From Salegentibacter mishustinae (lineage in GTDB: Bacteria > Bacteroidota > Bacteroidia > Flavobacteriales > Flavobacteriaceae), in the NCBI RefSeq assembly GCF_002900095.1, contig NZ_LLKN01000002.1, positions 2,728,001 through 2,792,000 on the forward strand: DNA of 64,000 nucleotides, in the 5' to 3' direction. The translations under genes and the position numbers were made by a program. The notes beneath the pieces were generated by a model that saw nothing but the letters and a program-made list of their open reading frames with translations, was not told the DNA's origin and did no database searches. Shown here one piece after another: positions 9,090 to 17,057 of the stretch. Within the stretch, counting starts at the first letter, position 1. Every line of letters begins with the position of its first letter.

Positions 9090-10511
9090 ATGAAGAAATA
9101 TATTGTAGCTCTAACGGCTCTCGTAACACTGTGGTCTTGCCAGAGTGACGAACAATATGAGGATCTTAACAGAGATCCTAAAAATCCTACACAGGTTGCT
9201 TCTGATTTCTTATTTACCGCAGCAACGGTAAGTTTATCAGATAATATGGCAACGCCGAATGTAAATCAGGGAATTTATAGGTTCCTTGCTCAATACTTTA
9301 CTACAACTACTTATGTAGATGAACCAAACTATATCTTTACTTCAAGACAAAACCCTGACAATGTTTGGTCTGAGATCTATAGGGATGTAATTCTTGATCT
9401 TCAGGATGCAAAAAGTATTGTAGCAGAAAATGCTGAACTTGAGCAAGCTGAAAAAGATGCTCGTATGGGGCAATTAGAAGTAATTGAAGTTTATGCGTGG
9501 CACGTACTTGTAGATAGTTTTGGAGATATTCCTTACACTCAAGCAGGACAGGCTGACGAATTTCCTTTACCAGCTTACGATGACGATATGATGATCTATG
9601 AAGATTTAATCTCCAGGCTAGACAACGTAGGAACTATGTTATCTGCAGGACAGGGTTATTCTTCTGCGGATGTAGTTTACGGTGGAGATATGAACAAATG
9701 GATGATGTTTGCTAACTCTCTGAAGTTAAGATTAGGAATGAGAATTTCTGATGCTAATCCAGGTCTTTCTCAATCAACTGTAGAATCTGCTGTAGCAGAT
9801 GGAGTATTTGCAGCTAATGCCGATAATGCTACTGTTGAATACCAGGGTAACGATCCTTATGGTAACCCATTATGGGAAGATCTTGTACTTAGTGGACGTT
9901 CTGACTTCCTGGCTTCTAACACAATCGTTGATTATATGAACGATCTTGATGATCCAAGAAGAATGGTTTATTTTGATGAAAATGTAGAAGGTTATGTTGG
10001 TGGTATCTACGGAGCCAGCAACAACTACGGTGATTATACTCACATTGGTGATCCTTTCTTACAACCAACTCGTGAGGGTATCTTATTAGACTATGCTGAA
10101 GTTCGCTTCAACCAGTCTAGAGCTGCAGAACTTGGTTACAATGTACCAGGTGATGCTGAAACTCACTATAACGCTGCGATCACTGCTTCTATGAACTACT
10201 GGGGAATAACTGATGAAGCTGCAATTTCATCTTACCTTTCTCAGGGAGATGTAGCCTATGATGGTTCTGATGAGCAATTTGCTACTCAGTATTGGATCGC
10301 TATGTTTGACAATCCTTTCCAGGGATGGTCAGTATGGAGAAAATATGATGCTCCAGAATTAAATATTCCAGTAGAATTTGAAACTGAAGTACCATTAAGA
10401 TATACTTATCCAGTAGATGAGACCAACCTTAATGAAACCAATTACGAGGCAGCTGCCGAAGCAATTGGAGGTGACTCTGCTCAAACTCCTGTTTTCTGGG
10501 ATGTTCAGTAA
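9090..10511 (+). CDS. SusD-like (SusD_2 type) outer membrane lipoprotein
   Basis: This 473-residue lipoprotein is the binding partner of the preceding SusC. The lipobox is LWSC (Cys17). The early LNRDPKNPT motif, the central NSLKLRLGMRISDANP and the late NPFQGWSVWRKYDAPEL are typical of the SusD-and-RagB-like group called SusD_2, which differs from the classical SusD of the first pair. The gene is acidic and ends 25 bases before a terminator. The cargo is unknown. Confidence 0.93.
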   Translation: MKKYIVALTALVTLWSCQSDEQYEDLNRDPKNPTQVASDFLFTAATVSLSDNMATPNVNQGIYRFLAQYFTTTTYVDEPNYIFTSRQNPDNVWSEIYRDVILDLQDAKSIVAENAELEQAEKDARMGQLEVIEVYAWHVLVDSFGDIPYTQAGQADEFPLPAYDDDMMIYEDLISRLDNVGTMLSAGQGYSSADVVYGGDMNKWMMFANSLKLRLGMRISDANPGLSQSTVESAVADGVFAANADNATVEYQGNDPYGNPLWEDLVLSGRSDFLASNTIVDYMNDLDDPRRMVYFDENVEGYVGGIYGASNNYGDYTHIGDPFLQPTREGILLDYAEVRFNQSRAAELGYNVPGDAETHYNAAITASMNYWGITDEAAISSYLSQGDVAYDGSDEQFATQYWIAMFDNPFQGWSVWRKYDAPELNIPVEFETEVPLRYTYPVDETNLNETNYEAAAEAIGGDSAQTPVFWDVQ

Positions 10512-10534
10512 TTAAGAGTTCAATTAATACTTAT

Positions 10535-10563
10535 AAAACCACCCCTAACCGGGTGGTTTTTTT
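10535..10563 (+). terminator. Rho-independent terminator of second susCD pair
   Basis: AACCACCC and GGGTGGTT form an 8-bp stem around CTAACC, followed by a T run. Confidence 0.9.
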
Positions 10564-10598
10564 ATTTCCAGTAATTCCATAATTTTAAAAACAAAACC

Positions 10599-10606
10599 TA
10601 CCTTTG
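10599..10606 (+). promoter_or_regulatory. -7 box of rlmB, very close to the start codon
   Basis: TACCTTTG matches TAnnTTTG and ends only 4 bases before the rlmB ATG, so transcription should begin at or next to the start codon (leaderless mRNA). No TTTG is found 19 bases upstream. Confidence 0.6.
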
Positions 10607-10610
10607 CGCT

Positions 10611-11351
10611 ATGGAAGAAACTACACGTATTTTTGGAATTAGAGCTGTTATAGAAGCTATTCAGGGAGGAAAAAGCATTGATAAGGTTTATATTCAAAAG
10701 GGTCTCTCAGGACCTTTATTTCAGGAATTGAATCATCTTATCCAAAAAGGCAGCTATAATATTTCGTTTGTTCCAGAAGAAAAACTTTATAAGCTTTCCA
10801 AAGGAAATCATCAGGGTGTGGTAGCGACTATCTCTCCAATTAAATTTGGAAATCTTGAAGAAACCATTGAAAAAATTCTTGAAGAAAAAACCTCTCCCCT
10901 TTTTCTATTGCTAGACCAAATTAACGATGTTCGTAATTTTGGAGCAATTATTAGAACCGCAGAATGTACTGGAGTTGATGCCATAATTATTCCTGAAAAA
11001 GGAGGCGCGCCTTTAAATGCTGATACTGTTAAAACTTCGGCTGGTGGAGTATTCAACCTTCCTATTGTAAAAGTGAATCATATAAAAGATGCTGTTTTTT
11101 ATTTGCAATCTTCAGGCGTACAACTCGTAGCTGCTACCGAAAAAACAGAAGACACAATTTACGATGTAGACTTTAAGCAAGCCTCAGGAATTATTATGGG
11201 GAATGAAGCTAAAGGAGTTTCAAATTCAATTTTAAAAAGTGTAGATAAAAAGGCAAAACTGCCTATGTTCGGTAAAATTGAATCATTAAATGTTTCTGTT
11301 GCCTGTGGTGTATTTTTATATGAAGCGATTCGACAAAGAGAACTTTCTTAG
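10611..11351 (+). CDS. rlmB: 23S rRNA (guanosine-2'-O-)-methyltransferase, RlmB/TrmH family
   Basis: This 246-residue SpoU-family enzyme methylates a ribose 2'-OH, most likely of G2251 in 23S rRNA. An N-terminal substrate-binding domain (IFGIRAVIEAI, SKGNHQGVVA) is followed by the knotted SPOUT domain with all three motifs: QINDVRNFGAIIRTAECTG, IIMGNEAKGVS and LNVSVACGVFLYEAIRQ. The conserved Asn and Arg of motif 1 and the Asn/Ser of motif 3 are present. Length is normal. The gene stands alone between a terminator and the convergent rhomboid gene. Exact target assignment rests on family membership. Confidence 0.93.
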   Translation: MEETTRIFGIRAVIEAIQGGKSIDKVYIQKGLSGPLFQELNHLIQKGSYNISFVPEEKLYKLSKGNHQGVVATISPIKFGNLEETIEKILEEKTSPLFLLLDQINDVRNFGAIIRTAECTGVDAIIIPEKGGAPLNADTVKTSAGGVFNLPIVKVNHIKDAVFYLQSSGVQLVAATEKTEDTIYDVDFKQASGIIMGNEAKGVSNSILKSVDKKAKLPMFGKIESLNVSVACGVFLYEAIRQRELS

Positions 11352-11373
11352 GATTTAAAAAAGATTTTCATCC

Positions 11374-12126
11374 TTACTCTTTTTTGGATTCTGATTTCTT
11401 ATAAAAATAACGATAGGTTATTCCTGAATCATCTTCAGGATCTTCCTCTTCCTTGGTTTCAAAGCGCCGTTCAATGAAATTCCCATTTTCATCAAAATGC
11501 TGCATAAATAGATCTTCCTTCTCGCTATACTCAGGTTTCTCCCATTCGTATTTAGGACTTTTAATAGTATTTTTCCGATAAAATACCGCTAACGCAAAAC
11601 CCGAAATTAATCCTGAAAGATGCCCTTCCCAGGAAATTTCTGGATCTATAGGAGTTACATACCATAACATTCCACCGTAAAGGAAAACCACGATTAAAGA
11701 AAGCGCTACCAATCTATAATATTTCGAAAATATCCCTTTAAAAAATAAAAAAGCAGCAAGCATATATATTATTCCACTCGCCCCAATATGGTTCGCAGGT
11801 CGTCCAATGCTCCAGGTTAAAATTCCGGTAAGCAGCAAACCAATAATTAGCACCGGCCAGCTTATTTTCCTATAGAAATAGAATAGCGACATGGAAAGTA
11901 CAAAAAGCGGGATGGTATTATTGAAAAGGTGCTTTATATCTCCATGAATAAATGGTGAAAATAAAATTCCACGTAAGCCTTTAATTTCTCCCGGACGAAC
12001 CCCAAAATTATTAAAACTAATACCGAAGCGAATCTCAAACCAGAAAACTATCCAGATTAGCAGCACGAAAAGGATAGGGTATCCCAAAACGCCGGTAGTA
12101 AAAACAAATGGACTGGACTGTTTCAA
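11374..12126 (-). CDS. Rhomboid-family intramembrane serine protease
   Basis: This 250-residue polytopic membrane protein cleaves membrane-spanning substrates within the bilayer. The catalytic dyad is visible as Ser117 in GASG and His169 in EGHLSG, in separate hydrophobic segments; HLFNNTIPLF supplies the conserved HxxxN. Five to six membrane helices are followed by a soluble acidic tail of about 60 residues (EEEDPEDDSG). The only in-frame start before the first helix is TTG at 12126, so a TTG start is assumed. It is convergent with rlmB, 22 bases away, and divergent from rarA. The substrate is unknown. Confidence 0.88.
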   Translation of the reverse strand: MKQSSPFVFTTGVLGYPILFVLLIWIVFWFEIRFGISFNNFGVRPGEIKGLRGILFSPFIHGDIKHLFNNTIPLFVLSMSLFYFYRKISWPVLIIGLLLTGILTWSIGRPANHIGASGIIYMLAAFLFFKGIFSKYYRLVALSLIVVFLYGGMLWYVTPIDPEISWEGHLSGLISGFALAVFYRKNTIKSPKYEWEKPEYSEKEDLFMQHFDENGNFIERRFETKEEEDPEDDSGITYRYFYKKSESKKE

Positions 12127-12199
12127 AAGAATTAGTTTCTTTTAATATTACAAAAAAGAATCCATTTGTTAATAGATGACAAAGTGTTATTCAAATTAC

Positions 12200-12207
12200 T
12201 AATTTTG
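12200..12207 (+). promoter_or_regulatory. -7 box of rarA, very close to the start codon
   Basis: TAATTTTG matches TAnnTTTG and ends 4 bases before the ATG, exactly the geometry seen at rlmB. This predicts a leaderless mRNA. No good -33 TTTG is present at the proper spacing. Confidence 0.6.
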
Positions 12208-12211
12208 TCAG

Positions 12212-13486
12212 ATGAGTAAACCATTAGCAGAAAGATTACGCCCACAAACTTTAGACGACTATTTAAGTCAGCAGCATCTAATTGGGCCAAAAGGAGCATT
12301 GAGGCAACAAATTCAACAAGGTATAATTCCTTCTATGATCTTTTGGGGACCGCCGGGTGTTGGCAAAACCACCTTAGCCAATATTATCGCCACCACTTCA
12401 GATAGGCCTTTCTTTACATTGAGCGCAATTAGTAGTGGCGTAAAAGATGTTCGTGAAGTGATAGAAAAGGCCAAGAAAAGCGATGGTTTATTTACTACAA
12501 AAAACCCTATTCTATTTATAGATGAAATCCACCGTTTTAGCAAATCTCAACAGGATTCTCTTTTAGGCGCGGTAGAAAAAGGATGGGTTACTTTAATTGG
12601 TGCCACTACAGAAAATCCGAGTTTTGAAGTGATCTCTGCCCTACTTTCCCGTTGCCAGGTTTACATTTTAAAACCATTTAGCAAAGAAGATCTGGTAGCG
12701 CTTTTAGAAAGGGCGATGAGGGAAGATAAAATTATTGCGGCCAAAAATATCAAATTAAAGGAAACCGAAGCTTTACTTAGATTAAGTGGCGGTGATGCCC
12801 GAAAGCTTCTCAATATTTTTGAACTCCTGGTAACTTCATCTGAAGGAAACCTTGAAATTACTAACGACCTTGTTTTTAATAGCGTTCAGCAAAATACGGT
12901 ACTTTACGATAAAACCGGTGAGCAACATTACGATATTATTTCGGCATTTATTAAATCTATTCGCGGGAGCGATCCCAACGCGGCTGTTTATTGGCTCGCC
13001 CGGATGATTGAAGGTGGCGAAGATGTAAAATTTATTGCCAGAAGGTTATTAATTTTGGCCAGTGAAGATATAGGAAATGCAAATCCAACAGCGCTGGTAA
13101 TCGCAAATAACACGTTTCAGGCAGTAACTACCATTGGTTTTCCCGAAGCCCGAATTATATTGAGCCAATGCGTTACCTACCTGGCAACTTCCCCCAAAAG
13201 TAACGCGGCCTATATGGCGATTAACCAGGCACAAAGCGCAGTTAAAAAGACAGGAAATTTATCGGTTCCGCTATCTATTAGGAATGCTCCAACCAAACTC
13301 ATGAAAGATATTGGCTATGGAAAAGATTATAAATATGCTCACAACCACGAGAATAATTTTGTAGAAGTAGAGTTTTTGCCAGATCAAATAAAAAACACAA
13401 AGTTTTATGATCCCGGGAACAATCCGCGGGAAAATGCACAAAGAGAATTTCTTAAGCAACGCTGGAAAACCAAGTATAATTATTGA
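12212..13486 (+). CDS. rarA: Replication-associated recombination protein A (AAA+ ATPase)
   Basis: This 424-residue clamp-loader-like AAA+ ATPase (RarA/MgsA, relative of eukaryotic WRNIP1) acts at stalled replication forks. It opens [19 protein letters not shown], carries Walker [12 protein letters not shown] and Walker [19 protein letters not shown], sensor 1 [10 protein letters not shown] and an arginine finger context (LLSRCQVY). The C-terminal MgsA tetramerisation region follows ([26 protein letters not shown]-like region). Length is normal. Its stop codon overlaps the convergent secreted-protein gene by 7 bases. Confidence 0.95.
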   Translation: MSKPLAERLRPQTLDDYLSQQHLIGPKGALRQQIQQGIIPSMIFWGPPGVGKTTLANIIATTSDRPFFTLSAISSGVKDVREVIEKAKKSDGLFTTKNPILFIDEIHRFSKSQQDSLLGAVEKGWVTLIGATTENPSFEVISALLSRCQVYILKPFSKEDLVALLERAMREDKIIAAKNIKLKETEALLRLSGGDARKLLNIFELLVTSSEGNLEITNDLVFNSVQQNTVLYDKTGEQHYDIISAFIKSIRGSDPNAAVYWLARMIEGGEDVKFIARRLLILASEDIGNANPTALVIANNTFQAVTTIGFPEARIILSQCVTYLATSPKSNAAYMAINQAQSAVKKTGNLSVPLSIRNAPTKLMKDIGYGKDYKYAHNHENNFVEVEFLPDQIKNTKFYDPGNNPRENAQREFLKQRWKTKYNY

Positions 13487-14349
13487 TTGGCTGAAGCTTT
13501 ATAAACAAGCTTAACCGATTTATTTTCGGCGTTCAAATATTCTACTATCAAATTACCTCCCTCGTCAAAATAGGCTACGCCCTGCCGGGTGAGCGATTTA
13601 TAGATAAAGCTATTTTGACCGCCAGATTTAGCCAAAACTGCAAAGGGTTCTTCTGAATTTTCCTGGTAAAAGGAATAACCGGAATCAGATTTTTCGAGAG
13701 AATAATTGATGCCGTCTTTTTCGAAATTTAATTCTTTAGCCGAAGCGTTTTTGACCATAGGATTTTCAACCACTACCTCGGCAGGAGCAGTTGTTGAAGT
13801 TTCAATTTCTTCAGAAGTCTTAACGGGTTCGGTTTCTGGTTCGGTTTGTGCAACCTCGGCTTTTTCAACTGCCTGTTGTGCCTCTTTAGTTTCGGAAGCC
13901 GTAGGAGCCGAAACTTCAGAAGGATCATATTCATAATTTAATTCTTCAATAGTACTAAAAGCATCACGCAATGCTTCGTGGTGCGCATCTTTAAATTCCT
14001 TTATCCTGCTTCTGCCCTCTTTAGATTCAAAAACAATATTTCCCCGACAATCCTCTAATTGAACGACTAACTTGGTTACAAATAGCCCGGAATTGTCTTT
14101 TACAGAAGCCGTAAGCCCTAAACAGTAGTTCTCCTGAAGGTCAAGAGGCTTTTGTTCACTTTTCATTAAGGTCTCAAAACCATACTTCTCAAATAAAAAT
14201 TTGGTAAGCGCATTTAACTGATATTGATTTTCTTCTTTCGAGAATTCAAACTTTTCAGGTATGATAATGTATTTATATTGATCCAGGTCCTGCGCAAAGG
14301 TGGATATCGTTCCGATAAAAAAAGCGAGTATAAATAGTATTTTCTTCAT
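13480..14349 (-). CDS. Secreted protein of unknown function
   Basis: This 289-residue protein has a cleavable signal peptide (ending TISTFAQ). An N-terminal domain (about 20-135, starting DLDQYKYIIIPEKFEF) is followed by a low-complexity linker rich in Glu, Thr, Pro and Ala (about 140-200). A small C-terminal beta-rich domain (about 205-289, ELNFEKDGINYSLEKSDSGY) follows. I do not recognise a named family. It is the last of three genes that look translationally linked (10 bases after the DUF5723 gene, which itself is 2 bases after a lipoprotein gene), which suggests an envelope role. Confidence 0.75.
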   Translation of the reverse strand: MKKILFILAFFIGTISTFAQDLDQYKYIIIPEKFEFSKEENQYQLNALTKFLFEKYGFETLMKSEQKPLDLQENYCLGLTASVKDNSGLFVTKLVVQLEDCRGNIVFESKEGRSRIKEFKDAHHEALRDAFSTIEELNYEYDPSEVSAPTASETKEAQQAVEKAEVAQTEPETEPVKTSEEIETSTTAPAEVVVENPMVKNASAKELNFEKDGINYSLEKSDSGYSFYQENSEEPFAVLAKSGGQNSFIYKSLTRQGVAYFDEGGNLIVEYLNAENKSVKLVYKASANQ

Positions 14350-14359
14350 TTTATTGATG

Positions 14360-15763
14360 TTAATTGTTGAAAATCAGTTGCATTCCCAACTGAACAGAAG
14401 CACTATGAGCTTTCGCCAAATTAGGGAAAGCCAGTAGATTATTCGCAGCCAGATAAACATTAAATTTATTAAAAGTTCTAGTGTACATCAAGCCAATATT
14501 AGTTAAAGAATAATCATCTAACGAATAGGATAGTTTAAAACGCTGATTTTCATTAATTTTCCTATCCCAATAAGTAGTAAAAGCGTAGACAAAACCTTTT
14601 GGCCTTTTTACTCCACTTAGATGCATCCCCAGCAAATTCATATACCTCACTTTTTTTACACTTAAATAGTTACAGGGCAAGAATGCAGGCCCAAAACCAT
14701 ATTCCATAGCAAAATTAGCTTTTATAGGGCGCCAGGTAGTGTAAGATTGGTTGGTTGTTTGGTCTCTTAAATTTCTATCTACTTCGTCTTCAAAAATATC
14801 CCAATAAGGAATGGCTTCATCATTCTCATCTAAGTCTGGGAAAAGCGGTTCAATTCCACTGGTTTCATAAGCGCCAAAATACCGGTAATTCTCAACCTCT
14901 TTACGTTGAAAAACCGCTCCAAGATCCTGTACCGAGCCAGAAAGTATAAATTGCTCATCAAGGATATAAGAAAGCCCCAGGTCTAACCCGAAACCAACAT
15001 TCCCACCAAAGAAAGACCTGCTTAGCAATTCAGCAGTAGCTTGTTCTACGGTCATACCTTCTTCCTCTTTTAAAGGGGCAAAACCCGAAGTATTTATTAA
15101 AACATCCAGGTCTACGACCTCGTGCCGGTAAACATTCCTTCCATTTTGGGTGGTATAGGTAGTAAACCTTCCGGTATTCCCTGTACTTTCGGCATTAAAG
15201 ATCCCAGAATAAAACTTGGCTCTGGCTCCTACTGTAAGTCTTTTATCAAATTTATGATTGATCCCTAAATGATAAACTGTCATAATTTCTCCGGTAAAAG
15301 AAACATCATCGAAGTAAAAAGGTTCGTTTAGATAGTTACTATTACCTTCATTGGCGAGTATAGCAGGATCTTTGGGGAAATATACAAATGCATCCATTTC
15401 CTGGTATATCCCGGTAGAGAGGTAATTCTTTTTATCTAATTTCCAGCCTAAAGAAATGATTTCCCATTGCTGGTTTACTGAGAAATAATCCCTGGAATCC
15501 ATATCTCGCATGGTTTCCTGAATTCGCGAATTTATATTACCCCCATCATCGGCAAAAATATCGTAAAGATCTGCCCCGGTAGAACCGGCGGATAAATGTA
15601 TTTGTGAAAAAAGTGGAATTCCAATATGGCCGGTAAAATTTATTTGAGCTCCGGGATTACTCATTAAAGTCTGTGGGAGATCGTCTACATTAAACAGAAG
15701 TGGCTTGTTTTGCGCCACAACCGTACCAGAAAAAAGTAAAAAAAAGCAAATAAGTTTCCACAT
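14360..15763 (-). CDS. DUF5723-family outer membrane protein (predicted beta-barrel)
   Basis: This 467-residue secreted protein has a signal peptide (FSGTVVAQ). Repeated amphipathic strands run to a C-terminal aromatic-containing end (QLGMQLIFNN), as in outer-membrane barrels. The opening NPGAQINFTGHIGIPLFSQI and the segment GADLYDIFADDGGNIN are characteristic of the DUF5723 proteins common in flavobacteria. The function of this family is unknown. It lies between a lipoprotein gene (2-base gap) and a secreted-protein gene (10-base gap), so these three products may act together in the outer membrane. Confidence 0.82.
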   Translation of the reverse strand: MWKLICFFLLFSGTVVAQNKPLLFNVDDLPQTLMSNPGAQINFTGHIGIPLFSQIHLSAGSTGADLYDIFADDGGNINSRIQETMRDMDSRDYFSVNQQWEIISLGWKLDKKNYLSTGIYQEMDAFVYFPKDPAILANEGNSNYLNEPFYFDDVSFTGEIMTVYHLGINHKFDKRLTVGARAKFYSGIFNAESTGNTGRFTTYTTQNGRNVYRHEVVDLDVLINTSGFAPLKEEEGMTVEQATAELLSRSFFGGNVGFGLDLGLSYILDEQFILSGSVQDLGAVFQRKEVENYRYFGAYETSGIEPLFPDLDENDEAIPYWDIFEDEVDRNLRDQTTNQSYTTWRPIKANFAMEYGFGPAFLPCNYLSVKKVRYMNLLGMHLSGVKRPKGFVYAFTTYWDRKINENQRFKLSYSLDDYSLTNIGLMYTRTFNKFNVYLAANNLLAFPNLAKAHSASVQLGMQLIFNN

Positions 15764-15765
15764 CT

Positions 15766-16320
15766 CTAAAATTCAAACGAAAAGAAGCCTTTTGAAGCGA
15801 AATCCAATTCACCTTCAAAAGCCGATGTACCCGGCTGCACCTCTAATTCCACCACCATTTTTATACTTCTACGCACCAAATTTATGCGGTCTTCTTCAAT
15901 TAATTCATATTGCTCTGTAGTTACAGGATTGCCATTGGCGCCAGGTTTTATGGTATAATTTACAGTAAATTGTTCCGCATTAGATTCAGACAAAAACCTG
16001 ATTTCACTTTCAATTTCTCGGGGAAAAGTATTGATATGCCTAAAATAGAAATCCACCGAGAAAAGGTCTTTTTGAATATAATCATCGTCTAAAAATTCCA
16101 AACGCACGGTGTCGCTGATACGCGTTTTTAAATTTCCGGTGTTTGGATCCTCGAAATCAGATTCATTTATATCGTAAATAAGTAGATCTACCTGTAAGTC
16201 GGGACTAAGCGTAATATCTTCACCCTGGCTGAGATCAATATCCTTGGCACAGCCTAACAGCAGGCAACTTATGGCAATAAGGCCCGTAGACTTGATAAGA
16301 AGAAATGAAAAGAATTTCAT
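15766..16320 (-). CDS. Predicted lipoprotein of unknown function
   Basis: This 184-residue protein has a lipoprotein signal with lipobox LLGC (Cys24), then an acidic beta-rich domain (DLLIYDINESDFEDPNTG). No catalytic motif or known family was recognised. The stop codon is 2 bases from the start of the DUF5723 barrel gene, so the two are probably translated together. It may be a periplasmic or surface partner of that barrel, but this is inference from position only. Confidence 0.75.
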   Translation of the reverse strand: MKFFSFLLIKSTGLIAISCLLLGCAKDIDLSQGEDITLSPDLQVDLLIYDINESDFEDPNTGNLKTRISDTVRLEFLDDDYIQKDLFSVDFYFRHINTFPREIESEIRFLSESNAEQFTVNYTIKPGANGNPVTTEQYELIEEDRINLVRRSIKMVVELEVQPGTSAFEGELDFASKGFFSFEF

Positions 16321-16367
16321 CAGCCACCAGATTAGGTTGTACTAACGAAATTAACAAAAGATTATCA

Positions 16368-17057
16368 CTACAAATAAAACTTCAGTTCATTTAACGTTTT
16401 TATGTGTATTATATCGATGTTTTCTTTATTTCCGTAGTAATCAAAGAAGATAGGTTTTATCCCGCAATTTTGAGCACCGGTGCAATCGGCTTCAAAATTA
16501 TCGCCAACCATAATACTGTTTTGAGGGGTTGCTGAAGATTTCTTAAGCGCAATTTCGAATATTTGTTTATTAGGTTTTTTTACACCAGCTTCTTCAGAAG
16601 TAGTTACCGTGGTAAAATATTCGTGAATTCCAGAATTGATAAGTTTTTTATGCTGTACTTCCTCAAAACCATTAGTAATAATATGTAATACGTAGTTTTC
16701 ATGCAGATAATCCAATACCTCTTTCCCTCCATCTAAAAGATAATTATGATCTGGCAGGTATTCTATATAATCTATAGCGATATTATCTATTAAATCTCTA
16801 TCGGCCTCGAATTTTAAAAGATCGAAACTATCCTTTAGTCTTCCGTAGCGCAGGGCTTCTTTTGAGACCTCGTCTTTTCTATAACGCTCCCAGTATTGAA
16901 AATTTACCGGCATATAAACTTCTAGAAAATTATTGATTTCCAACGGTATATCTCTATACTTAAACACCCGTTCAAAAGCCAGGGCCGAATTTTTATCGAA
17001 ATCCCAAAGCGTATGATCCAGGTCGAAAAATATATGGTTGATATTATCTAATTTCAT
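16368..17057 (-). CDS. yjjG: HAD-superfamily phosphatase, YjjG type (pyrimidine nucleotidase)
   Basis: This 229-residue HAD hydrolase has motif I IFFDLDHTLWDFDKN (nucleophile and acid Asp), motif II in IITNGFEE, Lys of motif III in EAGVKKPNKQIF and motif IV GDNFEADCTGA. The helical cap and length match YjjG, a 5'-nucleotidase that removes non-canonical pyrimidine nucleotides. Its start overlaps the preceding deacetylase-like gene by 14 bases, which suggests coupling. HAD substrate specificity is hard to predict, so the family call is firm and the substrate is tentative. Confidence 0.85.
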   Translation of the reverse strand: MKLDNINHIFFDLDHTLWDFDKNSALAFERVFKYRDIPLEINNFLEVYMPVNFQYWERYRKDEVSKEALRYGRLKDSFDLLKFEADRDLIDNIAIDYIEYLPDHNYLLDGGKEVLDYLHENYVLHIITNGFEEVQHKKLINSGIHEYFTTVTTSEEAGVKKPNKQIFEIALKKSSATPQNSIMVGDNFEADCTGAQNCGIKPIFFDYYGNKENIDIIHIKTLNELKFYL

